Shown: positions 25,336 through 32,499 of the stretch, piece after piece
How positions within the stretch are numbered: the first letter of the stretch is position 1
Layout of the letters: each line of letters begins with the position of its first letter
Source of the DNA: Gloeobacterales cyanobacterium ES-bin-313
Lineage (GTDB): Bacteria > Cyanobacteriota > Cyanobacteriia > Gloeobacterales > Gloeobacteraceae
Reading direction: 5' to 3'
Length of the DNA: 35,097 nucleotides
Assembly (NCBI GenBank): GCA_014379585.1
Contig: JACMLN010000130.1
Span: 1-35,097, forward strand
The notes under the pieces: model-generated
The model's input: only the letters and a program-made list of their open reading frames with translations
Databases searched by the model: none
What the model was told of the DNA's origin: nothing
Program-made: the position numbers and the translations under genes

Positions 25336-27147
25336 GTGCAACTGCAGGGAGATCGGCGCGATAAACGCACAAGCGGCAGCGGTGCACGGGGCATGGTGAT
25401 GATGGTCGTTGCCCTCGCCATGCTTAGTGGGGTGGCGGCGCGGCTTGCTTATTTGCAGGTCGTCAAGGGAGAGTATCACCGGGAAATGGCTGACAATAAC
25501 CGGATTCGTTTGATTCCGAATCGCCCTCCCCGTGGCCGAATTTTAGACCGCTATGGACAGGTGATTGCCGACAACAAACTCTCCTATTCGGTTTTCTTAG
25601 AACCACTCGAAGTCCGTGCCAAGCGCTGGCCAGAGGTTCTGGGGCGGTTGAGCACCTATGTGGGTATCCCCGAAGACCAAATGGCCAAGAAGTTGCGGGT
25701 GGCAGGCTACAGTTCTCCCTATCCCGTGCGCATTCTCCAGGGTGCAGATGCCAAACTCGTGACCCTCCTGCGGGAGCGTAGCCAAGAATTACCGGGGGTC
25801 AAAGTCGATGTGGAGTTGCTGCGGATCTATCCCAATGGCAAAATTGCCAGTCATCTCATCGGCTACACCGGGGAGATCTCTGAGGAACAGTTAGCCACCC
25901 GCAAAGATCAAGGCTACCGTCTCGGAGACATCGTCGGCAAAGCAGGAGTTGAACGTCTTCTGGATCTAGATCTCCATGGTCAGTGGGGTGGGGAGCAAGT
26001 CGAAGTCGATGCCGCAGGCCAAATCATGCGGGTGCTCGGCGAAGTGCCGACCCAAGCGGGCCAAGATTTGCGCCTCTCCCTGGATCTCTCGCTCCAAAAA
26101 GCCGCAGAATCGGCCCTCAGTGGCCATCCCCGTGGCGCAGTCGTAGCCATGGATCCGCGCAGTGGCGAAATTCTGGCCATTGCCAGCAGCCCCACCTACG
26201 ACCCCAATCTCCTCTCAGGCCGCATTGCTCCCAAAGACTGGAAAGCACTACAAAGTCCAGATCGCCCCCTACTCAACCGCGCTCTACGCCCCTATCCGAC
26301 CGCCAGTGCATTCAAAATCATCATGTCCGCAGCCGCGCTGCAAAGCGGCAAGTTCAATCCTGGATCGAGCCTCTACGCAGGTTCGGGGCTCAAAGTCGGC
26401 AACCGCATTTTTAAAGAGCATGATGGGGCAAGTTTTGGCAGTATTGGGTTTGTTACAGCCTTAGCAGTGAGTTCGGACGTATTTTTCTATCAAGTGGGTC
26501 TACGCATCGGCCCTGCGAAGATTGCTGAGTGGGCAACTAAGTTTGGTTTTGGCGAGCGCACCAATATTGGCTTGCCAAGTGAATCTTGGGGTGTCGTGCC
26601 GACGGCTGAATATAAAATGAAGCATTTTCATCAGCGCTGGTTTCCAGGTGACACTGCCAACTTTTCGATTGGCCAGGGCATGTTGCTATCGACTCCGCTG
26701 CAAAATGTCGTGATGGTCAGTGTGCTCGGCAACGGTGGCTACCGCCTCCAGCCCCATCTGCTACTCGGGAGTCTTCCTGCCCGCGACCTAGTCGGGCTTG
26801 CACCTAGTACCATCGCCACAGTGCGCACAGGAATGCGGGCTGTAGTGACCAGTGGCACGGCTCACAGAGTGCTCAATGGTGATGGCCTACCTCCAAACGC
26901 TGGCAAGACAGGCTCCGCAGAGCACGGACTGACCAAGGCGCGCCAAACCCATGCGGTCTTCGTCGGTTTTGCCCCCTACGAGAAGCCAGAAATTGCTGTC
27001 TCTGTATTTTTGGAAGATGGGGGGCACGGTGGCTCCGATGCAGCCCCAATTGCCCGCACAATTTACCGTGCTTACTTTGCCGCGCAACACCAAAAGGCAA
27101 AACAGGTGCAAAAAAAAGCCATCCGTTCTCAAAAGCCTGTAAGATGA
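25336..27147 (+). CDS. mrdA: Penicillin-binding protein 2 (elongation-specific transpeptidase)
   Basis: A 603-residue class B PBP that cross-links peptidoglycan along the side wall. It has a cytoplasmic tail, one membrane anchor (about 20-42), the dimerisation domain starting at RPPRGRILDRYGQVIADN, and a transpeptidase domain with the active-site Ser324-x-x-Lys327 (TASAFK), SSD at 379-381 and KTG at 524-526. The start is GTG after a GGAG site. The first motif reads PTASAFK rather than the more usual PGSTFK, but the key Ser and Lys are intact. It sits 16 bases behind the Ser/Thr kinase gene and 87 bases before HU. No rodA is seen in the window. Confidence 0.93.
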   Translation: MQLQGDRRDKRTSGSGARGMVMMVVALAMLSGVAARLAYLQVVKGEYHREMADNNRIRLIPNRPPRGRILDRYGQVIADNKLSYSVFLEPLEVRAKRWPEVLGRLSTYVGIPEDQMAKKLRVAGYSSPYPVRILQGADAKLVTLLRERSQELPGVKVDVELLRIYPNGKIASHLIGYTGEISEEQLATRKDQGYRLGDIVGKAGVERLLDLDLHGQWGGEQVEVDAAGQIMRVLGEVPTQAGQDLRLSLDLSLQKAAESALSGHPRGAVVAMDPRSGEILAIASSPTYDPNLLSGRIAPKDWKALQSPDRPLLNRALRPYPTASAFKIIMSAAALQSGKFNPGSSLYAGSGLKVGNRIFKEHDGASFGSIGFVTALAVSSDVFFYQVGLRIGPAKIAEWATKFGFGERTNIGLPSESWGVVPTAEYKMKHFHQRWFPGDTANFSIGQGMLLSTPLQNVVMVSVLGNGGYRLQPHLLLGSLPARDLVGLAPSTIATVRTGMRAVVTSGTAHRVLNGDGLPPNAGKTGSAEHGLTKARQTHAVFVGFAPYEKPEIAVSVFLEDGGHGGSDAAPIARTIYRAYFAAQHQKAKQVQKKAIRSQKPVR

Positions 27148-27234
27148 TGCATTGAAACAGAACATAAAGCCGCTTTCACCGATAAGGCCTAATTTTCGAA
27201 ATTGAATAACCATCTCGGCCAGGAGTTGATTTGT

Positions 27235-27516
27235 ATGAATAAAGGCGAATTGATCGACGCGATCACCAAAAAAGCGAATCTCACCAAAAAAGATGTCGAA
27301 CTGATCGTCGGTGCGACCTTTGATGTCATTGTCGATGCGGTAGCTGAAGGCAATAAAGTCACCCTTGTCGGTTTTGGTTCCTTCGAACCCCGCGCGCGGG
27401 CAGCCCGCGAAGGTCGCAACCCGAAGACCCGTGAAAAGATGCTCATTCCAGCCACCGTTGTCCCAGTCTTTTCTGCGGGCAAGCAGTTTAAAGAGGCTGT
27501 GGCGAAGCCTGAGTAG
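27235..27516 (+). CDS. hup: DNA-binding protein HU
   Basis: A 93-residue HU-family nucleoid protein: MNKGELIDAI start, helix-rich dimer core, VTLVGFGSFEPRARAAREGRNPKT arm with the typical GFGSF and RNP motifs, and the C-terminal PVFSAGKQFKEAV. HU bends and compacts DNA. An open frame runs from 27202, but ATG 27235 has AGGAG upstream and gives the standard N-terminus. The stop TAG is immediately followed by the start of the glycosyltransferase. Confidence 0.96.
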   Translation: MNKGELIDAITKKANLTKKDVELIVGATFDVIVDAVAEGNKVTLVGFGSFEPRARAAREGRNPKTREKMLIPATVVPVFSAGKQFKEAVAKPE

Positions 27517-28428
27517 GTGATGGGTGCCAAAGTCGCTGCTGTCCTAGTGAACTGGAAAAATTGGCCAGACACCCTTGCTGCTGTCGCGTCTCTAGAAAAG
27601 CAGACGCTGTTGCCGCAGATCGTTGTCGTCGATAACGGTTCGCCCAACGATTCTGAAGTGCAACTGCGTCAACAACTGGCGCGGTCTGTCACCGTGTTAC
27701 AAAGTGGCCAAAATCTCGGCTGGGCCGGTGGGTGCAACCTCGGCATCCACCACGCTCTAGAGCGCGGTGCCGAATGGATTTGGTTAATCAACAACGATGC
27801 CGTCGCCGATCCGCTCGCCCTAGAAAAGCTTGTGGCCTGTTGCGAAACGGATGCTCAGGTGGCAGCTTGCGGTTCTTTGATCTATGAACTCGATGCACCG
27901 CAGGTCATCTGGTTTGCTGGCGGCAAGATCGATCTGTGGCGGGGAACAACTTCCCATGTTGGCATTGGCCAACAAGATCACGGTCAGTTTCCAGAACCGA
28001 TAGCGACCGAGTACCTGACCGGTTGCAGCTTACTGATCCGTAGATCCGCCCTCGAACAAGTTGGCTTTCTCTCTGAAAATTATTTTCTCTACTACGAAGA
28101 CCCTGACTGGTGCCTTAAGGCGAGAAGCCTGGGCTGGCGGGTGATGCTCGTGCCGGACTCAAAAGTCTGGCACCGTCAAGGCAACTCAGCGCGCGAGGCC
28201 GGGGGGCTTTCACCGACCCACGCCTACTACGACACCCGCAGCAACCTCTACTTTATTGAGCGCCACTGTGGGGCTTTGCAGCGTTGGAGCGCCTATGGCT
28301 GGTTCCTCCTGCGTAAATGCGCCCGCGCCCTGACTTGGTTGGGCAAAGCTGAGGAAAAAGTGCTCTTGCCAGCCACGATTGCCGGGATTCGGGATTATCT
28401 GCGTCGCCATACAGGGGTGCGAGCCTGA
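27517..28428 (+). CDS. Family 2 glycosyltransferase (rhamnosyltransferase-like)
   Basis: A 303-residue GT-A enzyme: N-terminal VNWKNWPDTLAAVASLEKQ, VVVDNGSPNDSE nucleotide-binding strand, LGWAGGCNLGIHHAL, metal-binding NNDA in WIWLINNDAVAD, and the C-terminal YFLYYEDPDWCLKARSLGW acceptor/catalytic region with VWHRQGNS. This set is typical of WbbL-like rhamnosyltransferases that build O-antigen or cell-wall polysaccharides. It has no membrane anchor. The start is GTG 27517 or ATG 27520, directly behind the HU stop, so it is coupled to HU. Donor and acceptor sugars cannot be read from the sequence. Confidence 0.9.
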   Translation: MMGAKVAAVLVNWKNWPDTLAAVASLEKQTLLPQIVVVDNGSPNDSEVQLRQQLARSVTVLQSGQNLGWAGGCNLGIHHALERGAEWIWLINNDAVADPLALEKLVACCETDAQVAACGSLIYELDAPQVIWFAGGKIDLWRGTTSHVGIGQQDHGQFPEPIATEYLTGCSLLIRRSALEQVGFLSENYFLYYEDPDWCLKARSLGWRVMLVPDSKVWHRQGNSAREAGGLSPTHAYYDTRSNLYFIERHCGALQRWSAYGWFLLRKCARALTWLGKAEEKVLLPATIAGIRDYLRRHTGVRA

Positions 28429-28446
28429 GATTTTTGGGCTTTTTTT
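28422..28446 (+). terminator. Weak terminator-like hairpin at the end of the glycosyltransferase gene
   Basis: AGCC (28422-28425) can pair with GGCT (28437-28440), followed by a run of seven T (28440-28446). The stem is only four base pairs, so termination may be partial. Confidence 0.35.
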
Positions 28447-28481
28447 CGGCACGCTAGTAAGGTTCTACTTTCTTGAAACCG

Positions 28482-28748
28482 ATGTTCTCCGACAAAGTTG
28501 CCGACCCAGTCAAGCAAGCTGCTCTTTCCGCTTTGACTGCAGCCCTCGAAGCCCAAGGTCATCCGAGCGAATATGCACCTTTTATGGCGACGACGATTAT
28601 CTTTCAAGCGGATCTCGATCTGCGCAATGCCCAAATTTCGCGCCTCGCCGGCTGGCTCAAGCAGGAGCATCCTGAGGTCTATCCCGATGCGCTGAGTTTG
28701 ATCGAATCCACCCGCGAAGAATTTGAAAAGCGCGTGCGCCAAGGCTAA
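28482..28748 (+). CDS. Small conserved-looking hypothetical protein
   Basis: About 88 residues, all soluble and predicted mostly helical: VKQAALSALTAALEAQG, an internal DLDLRNAQISRLAGWLKQEHPEVYPDAL segment and a charged C-terminal helix. No known motif is recognised. The start is ATG 28482; a TTG at 28473 would add three residues, and neither has a clear ribosome-binding site. It lies 53 bases after the glycosyltransferase on the same strand and ends 4 bases before the convergent nuclease gene. Function unknown. Confidence 0.6.
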   Translation: MFSDKVADPVKQAALSALTAALEAQGHPSEYAPFMATTIIFQADLDLRNAQISRLAGWLKQEHPEVYPDALSLIESTREEFEKRVRQG

Positions 28749-28751
28749 ACC

Positions 28752-29558
28752 TCAAGCCAAGCTTAGTTGCACGCCGACAGAAGGCTTGGGGGCATAGGCT
28801 TTGGGTGTCTCCGTAAAAGTATCACAATATTGTCGGGCATCGCAGGAACGACAGTGTTTGCCTGTCTTCGCTTCAAATTGCTCGCGATGCAGCATATCTC
28901 TGGCCAAAGCTTGAATTTTCTCAAGGGCGAGAGCCTTTTGGGCGGCACTGGCCTCGAAACTAACAACATCCCCAGTGCGCAGATAAATATGGCTGACTGT
29001 TTGCAAAACTTGGCCGTAGCGCTGTTCGAGAGCAAGTTGATAGAGACCCAATTGCAGATCGCGTTCTAGCTCAGGCAGACTCTGCTGTTGGCGACTCGTC
29101 TTGTAGTCAACGAGGTGCAAAACCGCTTGGGTATTCCCCGTGGTCAGGCAGTCGAGGCGGTCGTAGCGCCCTGTCAATTTGAAGGTGACTTGATCCACAG
29201 TCAGTTCTCCTTCAATGCGACCCTCCACTCCAACCGGTTCTCGCCATTGCGCAAGCGGGGCAATCTGACGGGCATGATAATCCTGCAACATCCGCCAGCC
29301 TTCAGTACATAGGTCGTTGGTCAGTTCTGGATGTTTCTTGATGGCTTCGTTCCAGTGATCTTGGACGACTGCGAGACTTGGTACGCCTCTCCAGGCTGGC
29401 CAGCGGTAGACTTCGGCGAGGGCTTGGTGCAAGATTTGACCGAGAAGCGGCGCTTTGACCGGGGCACCAGGTACTTTTTTGAGAAATTTCAGCTCGTAGG
29501 ACTTGGGGCAGCGTTGGTACGTACTCAGGCGCGTCGCCGAAAGCGAGAGAGATTTCAT
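28752..29558 (-). CDS. Stand-alone PD-(D/E)XK nuclease with Fe-S cysteines (RecB/Cas4/AddB type)
   Basis: A 268-residue nuclease of the RecB family. Motifs in order: SATRLSTYQRCPKSYEL at the N-terminus, His44 (GQILHQAL), Asp133 and Asp136 (LTGRYDRLD), the catalytic VDYKTS with Asp151 and Lys153, and the QLGLYQL motif with Gln169 and Tyr173. Four cysteines (Cys17, Cys236, Cys239, Cys245) match the [4Fe-4S] arrangement of AddB, Dna2 and Cas4. No helicase or cas gene is nearby, so it is more likely a DNA-repair exonuclease than a CRISPR adaptation protein. It diverges from the LEA-like gene, with a perfect palindrome between them. Confidence 0.88.
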   Translation of the reverse strand: MKSLSLSATRLSTYQRCPKSYELKFLKKVPGAPVKAPLLGQILHQALAEVYRWPAWRGVPSLAVVQDHWNEAIKKHPELTNDLCTEGWRMLQDYHARQIAPLAQWREPVGVEGRIEGELTVDQVTFKLTGRYDRLDCLTTGNTQAVLHLVDYKTSRQQQSLPELERDLQLGLYQLALEQRYGQVLQTVSHIYLRTGDVVSFEASAAQKALALEKIQALARDMLHREQFEAKTGKHCRSCDARQYCDTFTETPKAYAPKPSVGVQLSLA

Positions 29559-29587
29559 AATAGTGTCACTGTTGAACCAAGCACGCT

Positions 29588-29604
29588 AAATATAGCCTAT
29601 ATTT
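29588..29604. promoter_or_regulatory. 17-base palindrome at the promoter of the LEA-like gene (candidate operator)
   Basis: Two 8-base arms, AAATATAG and its complement, flank a central C at 29596. It occupies the place where the -35 box of the LEA promoter would be, and it also lies 30 bases upstream of the divergent nuclease gene. A repressor or activator site serving one or both genes is inferred. Confidence 0.5.
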
Positions 29605-29609
29605 TTGCC

Positions 29610-29618
29610 TGCTATGAT
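29610..29618 (+). promoter_or_regulatory. Extended -10 promoter element of the LEA-like gene
   Basis: TGC-TATGAT matches the extended -10 consensus (TGn then TATAAT) except for one base. It is 37 bases before the ATG at 29656. No -35 box of the TTGACA type is present; the palindrome takes that place, consistent with activator-dependent or extended -10 use. Confidence 0.45.
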
Positions 29619-29655
29619 CTGTATGTGTAGCACAGTCCAAGTCTGGAGAGCGCTC

Positions 29656-30192
29656 ATGAATTGGTTAGACAAGGCGAAGGAAGCAGCCAGTCATCTGGTT
29701 GAGCAAGCTGTCGATGCAGCCGAAGATTTAAAAGAGAAAGCCGTGGAAACTGCAAGCCATCTTGCCGAACAGGCTGGCGAAGTCGCTGGCGATCTCAAGG
29801 ACAAAGCAGGAGAAGTCGCTGGTGACCTCAAGGACAAAGCAGGAGAAGTTGCTGGTGACCTCAAAGACAAAGCTATAGACCTGAAGGACAAAGCTGTCGA
29901 AACTGCTGGCGATCTTAAAGATAAAGCTGCCGAAACAGCGGGCACGCTCAAAGACAAAGCCATTGAAACGGCTGGGGATCTTAAAGACAAAGCGACTGAA
30001 ACTGCTGATAGCCTGAGAGACAAAGCAGGGGAAGTCGCTGGTGACTTCAAAGACAAAGCCATCGATCTTAAAGATAAAGCGGCTGAAACCGCTGGAGCAC
30101 TGAAAGACAAAGCGGCTGAAACTGCCGGGGATCTCAAAGACAAAGCGGCTGAAACTGCTAGCGATCTCAAAGATAAAGTGACTGGCAAATAG
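29656..30192 (+). CDS. LEA group 3-like repeat protein
   Basis: A 178-residue, very hydrophilic protein made almost wholly of 11-residue repeats with the pattern DLKDKAxExAG (Ala/Lys/Asp/Glu-rich, no Cys or Pro). I count thirteen hendecads after a 12-residue start, plus two 7-residue inserts (DLKDKAI, DFKDKAI) and a short last unit. Such sequences are disordered in water and fold into amphipathic helices on drying or on membranes. LEA group 3 proteins protect enzymes and membranes during desiccation or freezing. The ATG at 29656 has a GGAG site; the frame is open from 29605. It is followed by a terminator-like hairpin, so it is probably its own transcript. A role in desiccation tolerance is inferred from the family. 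Confidence 0.85.
   Translation: MNWLDKAKEAASHLVEQAVDAAEDLKEKAVETASHLAEQAGEVAGDLKDKAGEVAGDLKDKAGEVAGDLKDKAIDLKDKAVETAGDLKDKAAETAGTLKDKAIETAGDLKDKATETADSLRDKAGEVAGDFKDKAIDLKDKAAETAGALKDKAAETAGDLKDKAAETASDLKDKVTGK
29692..30189 (+). repeat. 33-base tandem repeats coding the LEA hendecads
   Basis: About thirteen 33-base units plus two 21-base units in one frame. Adjacent copies around 29790-29870 are nearly identical (GCAGGAGAAGT...GACCTCAAGGACAAA), which suggests recent duplication; others differ at third positions. Confidence 0.88.
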
Positions 30193-30292
30193 CGCACTCT
30201 GCAATCAACCAGGGGTGAAACCTCGATTCTTTGTAGGCTGAAACACCAGTTCTTCGTTCAACAGATCGAAAGCAAAAAAAGCAGAAAAACTC

Positions 30293-30319
30293 AGGTTCGA
30301 AGAATCTCTTCGGACCTTT
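30293..30319 (+). terminator. Terminator-like hairpin after the LEA-like gene
   Basis: Arms AGGTTCGAAG (30293-30302) and CTTCGGACCT (30308-30317) pair with one wobble over a five-base loop, followed by a short T stretch. It lies about 100 bases after the stop in the 191-base gap before the next gene. Confidence 0.5.
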
Positions 30320-30383
30320 AATGTTTTGATAAACTTTTCATTACCTGAGGTAGCTACTCTGGGGACAATTACCGGATTAGCAT

Positions 30384-30884
30384 ATGATTCAGGCTTTTAT
30401 TGCTGCCTGGTTACTACTATTTCTAGGCGATTTCTTGTCTACTTTCTGCTACCACATTCCTGAACATGTCTTTGGCAAGCTACATGTTCAGAATCATCAC
30501 TCTCCCCACAAAAATTTTCGCCACTACGCAGTCCTCTCCTACAACCCAAAGGTGCTTCTCGACGGCATCCTCGGTGCGCTTCCCTACGTTGTTCTCGCCT
30601 TTATTTTCTGGCCTCTCTCCGGCACTGGAGTCGTCCTCGGTCTACTATTCGGTCAGTTTCATGTCTGGTGGCGGCACACCACAGCCCTGCACTGGCAAAC
30701 ACCGAAGGGCATTGTTTTTCTCTGCGATCTCATCGGAATCACAACACCGGAACGCCACTGGGAACACCACAAGAATATGCATAAAGGCTTCGGAGACATT
30801 TTCTTTGTGTTTGATCGACCGAGTCGCCTCTGGTTACGGACGTTAAAGCGCCTACGTCAAGGCCGTCGTCTTCTGGCCGCTTAA
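30384..30884 (+). CDS. Membrane hydroxylase/desaturase-like protein with His clusters
   Basis: A 166-residue integral membrane protein with hydrophobic segments at about 2-20 and 58-88. It carries many clustered histidines of the di-iron fatty-acid hydroxylase/sterol desaturase superfamily: H24, H28, H34, HH at 38-39, H42, H47, then HVWWRH, and a C-terminal HWEHHKNMH. This suggests oxidation of a lipid or carotenoid; the substrate is unknown. It is shorter than most desaturases. The ATG has no strong ribosome-binding site. Its 3' end overlaps the convergent transporter gene by 33 bases. Confidence 0.75.
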   Translation: MIQAFIAAWLLLFLGDFLSTFCYHIPEHVFGKLHVQNHHSPHKNFRHYAVLSYNPKVLLDGILGALPYVVLAFIFWPLSGTGVVLGLLFGQFHVWWRHTTALHWQTPKGIVFLCDLIGITTPERHWEHHKNMHKGFGDIFFVFDRPSRLWLRTLKRLRQGRRLLAA

Positions 30885-32147
30885 GTTTTTGGGATAGAAA
30901 TAATAAAGTGCTGCTGCGCAAAGCGCTAGAAACCCAGCGATGGGGCCAATCAATTGGATGCCTAACGGGTGCGCCGATGTGTAGCCAAAAGTGGATTGTA
31001 AAAACCCAAGCAAGCTCGCCGCCAGACCGTAACTCATCTTAATTAATAGACCTTGAACTCCAAAAAAGAGCGCTGTTTTCGAGGTGCCTGTCTTCAAAGC
31101 ATCTTGCTCGGCTTGTTCAGCAACAATTGAATTTTGTAGCGAAGAAAGAATGCCTAAAGGCAGTCCGAGCAAAGCGAACACAATCTGCGCCCAAGTAGTC
31201 GGCGCGAAAGGCCCAACTTTAAAACCAATGGTTGCGAGTAAAGGTAAGATAACTGCGAATAAAAGACTAGAGATCAGCATCATTCGGCGCAGGCCCAGGC
31301 GTGGTGCGAGCACTCGAGTCGTCCCAACAGAGATCAATGTTGTGACAGAGAGAATACCAAAGTAGACCCCCACTGTCTCTTTTGGCTGATTCAACAGCAC
31401 CGTCACGAAGTATGTCACCGCATTGCGTACCATCGAAAAACCTAGCCAGAACAAAAACAAGGCAGCAACCAATAGTTGAAAGCCTCGATTGCGCTCTAGA
31501 ATTGCCCCCATCTCTTGCAAGGAAAAGCGCTGTTCGGAACGCGTTTCTACAGAGCGTACCGACAGACTGGCCAAAATCATCAGCACCATGGCGACATTGA
31601 GAAAGCAGAGCGCAGCGGTTTGAAGGCTACCAGAGAGAAACTCAATGGCCTTTCCTGAGAGTACTTGACCGATCAGCACACCAGTCAAAATCCACAGTGT
31701 TTGGTTATTCGTGAGCGCGACTTGCTGGTTAGGGGTAGGCGCAATCTTTGGGATCAGCCCTAGGTAAGGAACGATAAAACAGGCCTGTCCTAGGGTCATG
31801 ATCGGGAGCATGCCAAAGAGAATCACGCTATTCCAATCGCTCTGGCCTGGCTGGGCCAAAAAAAATAACGACATCCCAACCGAAGCAAAAACGAACCCGC
31901 CCAACCCCATAAAGAGCCAAGGCTTGCCCGTGCGTTCTGCCCCAAAACCGATCAGAGGATTGCAGAGGGCTTCGACGATGCGGGCAAGCAGAAAAGCATT
32001 GCCATAGACCTCTGGCTTAACGAGGGAAATGCCTTTGTCCGGTGGTGGCACAAAGAAAAATGTGAGCCACGTCTGTAAAAAAGTATCCGTAATCGTGTAG
32101 CCTGCAACCCCCAAGAGGTAGGGCCAAGTCTTTTTATTTGTATCCAT
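30852..32147 (-). CDS. MFS transporter (GPH/sugar-cation symporter-like)
   Basis: A 431-residue membrane protein with about 12 hydrophobic segments in two halves. The first half has the DTFLQTWLTFFF start and an NPLIGFGAERTGK loop resembling the conserved cytoplasmic loop of MFS-2/GPH transporters. The second half starts near RNRGFQLLVAALFLFWLG and contains the LGLRRMML loop. Substrates of this family include sugars and lysophospholipids; none can be named here. It is the last gene of a run of minus-strand genes, 82 bases after the small protein at 32230-32499. Confidence 0.82.
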   Translation of the reverse strand: MDTNKKTWPYLLGVAGYTITDTFLQTWLTFFFVPPPDKGISLVKPEVYGNAFLLARIVEALCNPLIGFGAERTGKPWLFMGLGGFVFASVGMSLFFLAQPGQSDWNSVILFGMLPIMTLGQACFIVPYLGLIPKIAPTPNQQVALTNNQTLWILTGVLIGQVLSGKAIEFLSGSLQTAALCFLNVAMVLMILASLSVRSVETRSEQRFSLQEMGAILERNRGFQLLVAALFLFWLGFSMVRNAVTYFVTVLLNQPKETVGVYFGILSVTTLISVGTTRVLAPRLGLRRMMLISSLLFAVILPLLATIGFKVGPFAPTTWAQIVFALLGLPLGILSSLQNSIVAEQAEQDALKTGTSKTALFFGVQGLLIKMSYGLAASLLGFLQSTFGYTSAHPLGIQLIGPIAGFLALCAAALYYFYPKNLSGQKTTALT

Positions 32148-32229
32148 ATTTGGGCGTGCCGTGTCGTGTCTCTACAGCAAAATACCCTACAGATGGGTAA
32201 GAAAGGTTAAGCGAGGGGTAGGCAACGGG

Positions 32230-32499
32230 CTAGAAAATTTGGGGGGGCAATTTCGATGCGATGCGAGCAATGTTCAACAGATCGCGGGGACTCAGCTGGT
32301 TGATAGCAGGCTGAGAACCTTGCATCTCTAGGATGGTCTGACCGTTGGCAACCACTGTAAGCACATTGCCAGTTTTCTGCACTTGATAAGGCCCACTTTC
32401 ACACCAGCACCGTTCGCCATCGATAGCCGTTCCTTGGTGTTCGAGGAGGCGTTCAATGATTTCCACAAAACCCCGTGTTTTGAGTTCGCACAGTGCCAT
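32230..32499 (-). CDS. Small hypothetical protein coupled to the secreted CRD protein
   Basis: An 89-residue soluble protein with a Cys-Trp-Cys motif (CWCESGPY) near residues 31-33 and a beta-strand-rich middle (NVLTVVANGQTILEMQG), ending in a helix LSPRDLLNIARIASKLPP. No family recognised. Its ATG overlaps the stop of the upstream secreted protein (TAATG), so the two are translated together. Seven G in a row at 32241-32247 lie near its C-terminal codons. Function unknown. Confidence 0.7.
   Translation of the reverse strand: MALCELKTRGFVEIIERLLEHQGTAIDGERCWCESGPYQVQKTGNVLTVVANGQTILEMQGSQPAINQLSPRDLLNIARIASKLPPQIF

Noticed and set aside
28752-29558. Cas4 of a CRISPR system
   Set aside because: Motifs fit the wider RecB family and no other cas gene or repeat array is in the window.
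29692-30189. Possible CRISPR array from the regular 33-base repeats
   Set aside because: The units are contiguous, in frame and coding, with no unique spacers; no cas1 or cas2 is present.
29691-30204. Two long antisense frames (158 and 168 residues) opposite the LEA gene
   Set aside because: They exist only because the 33-base repeat keeps all frames open; their products are repetitive shadows with no ribosome-binding site.
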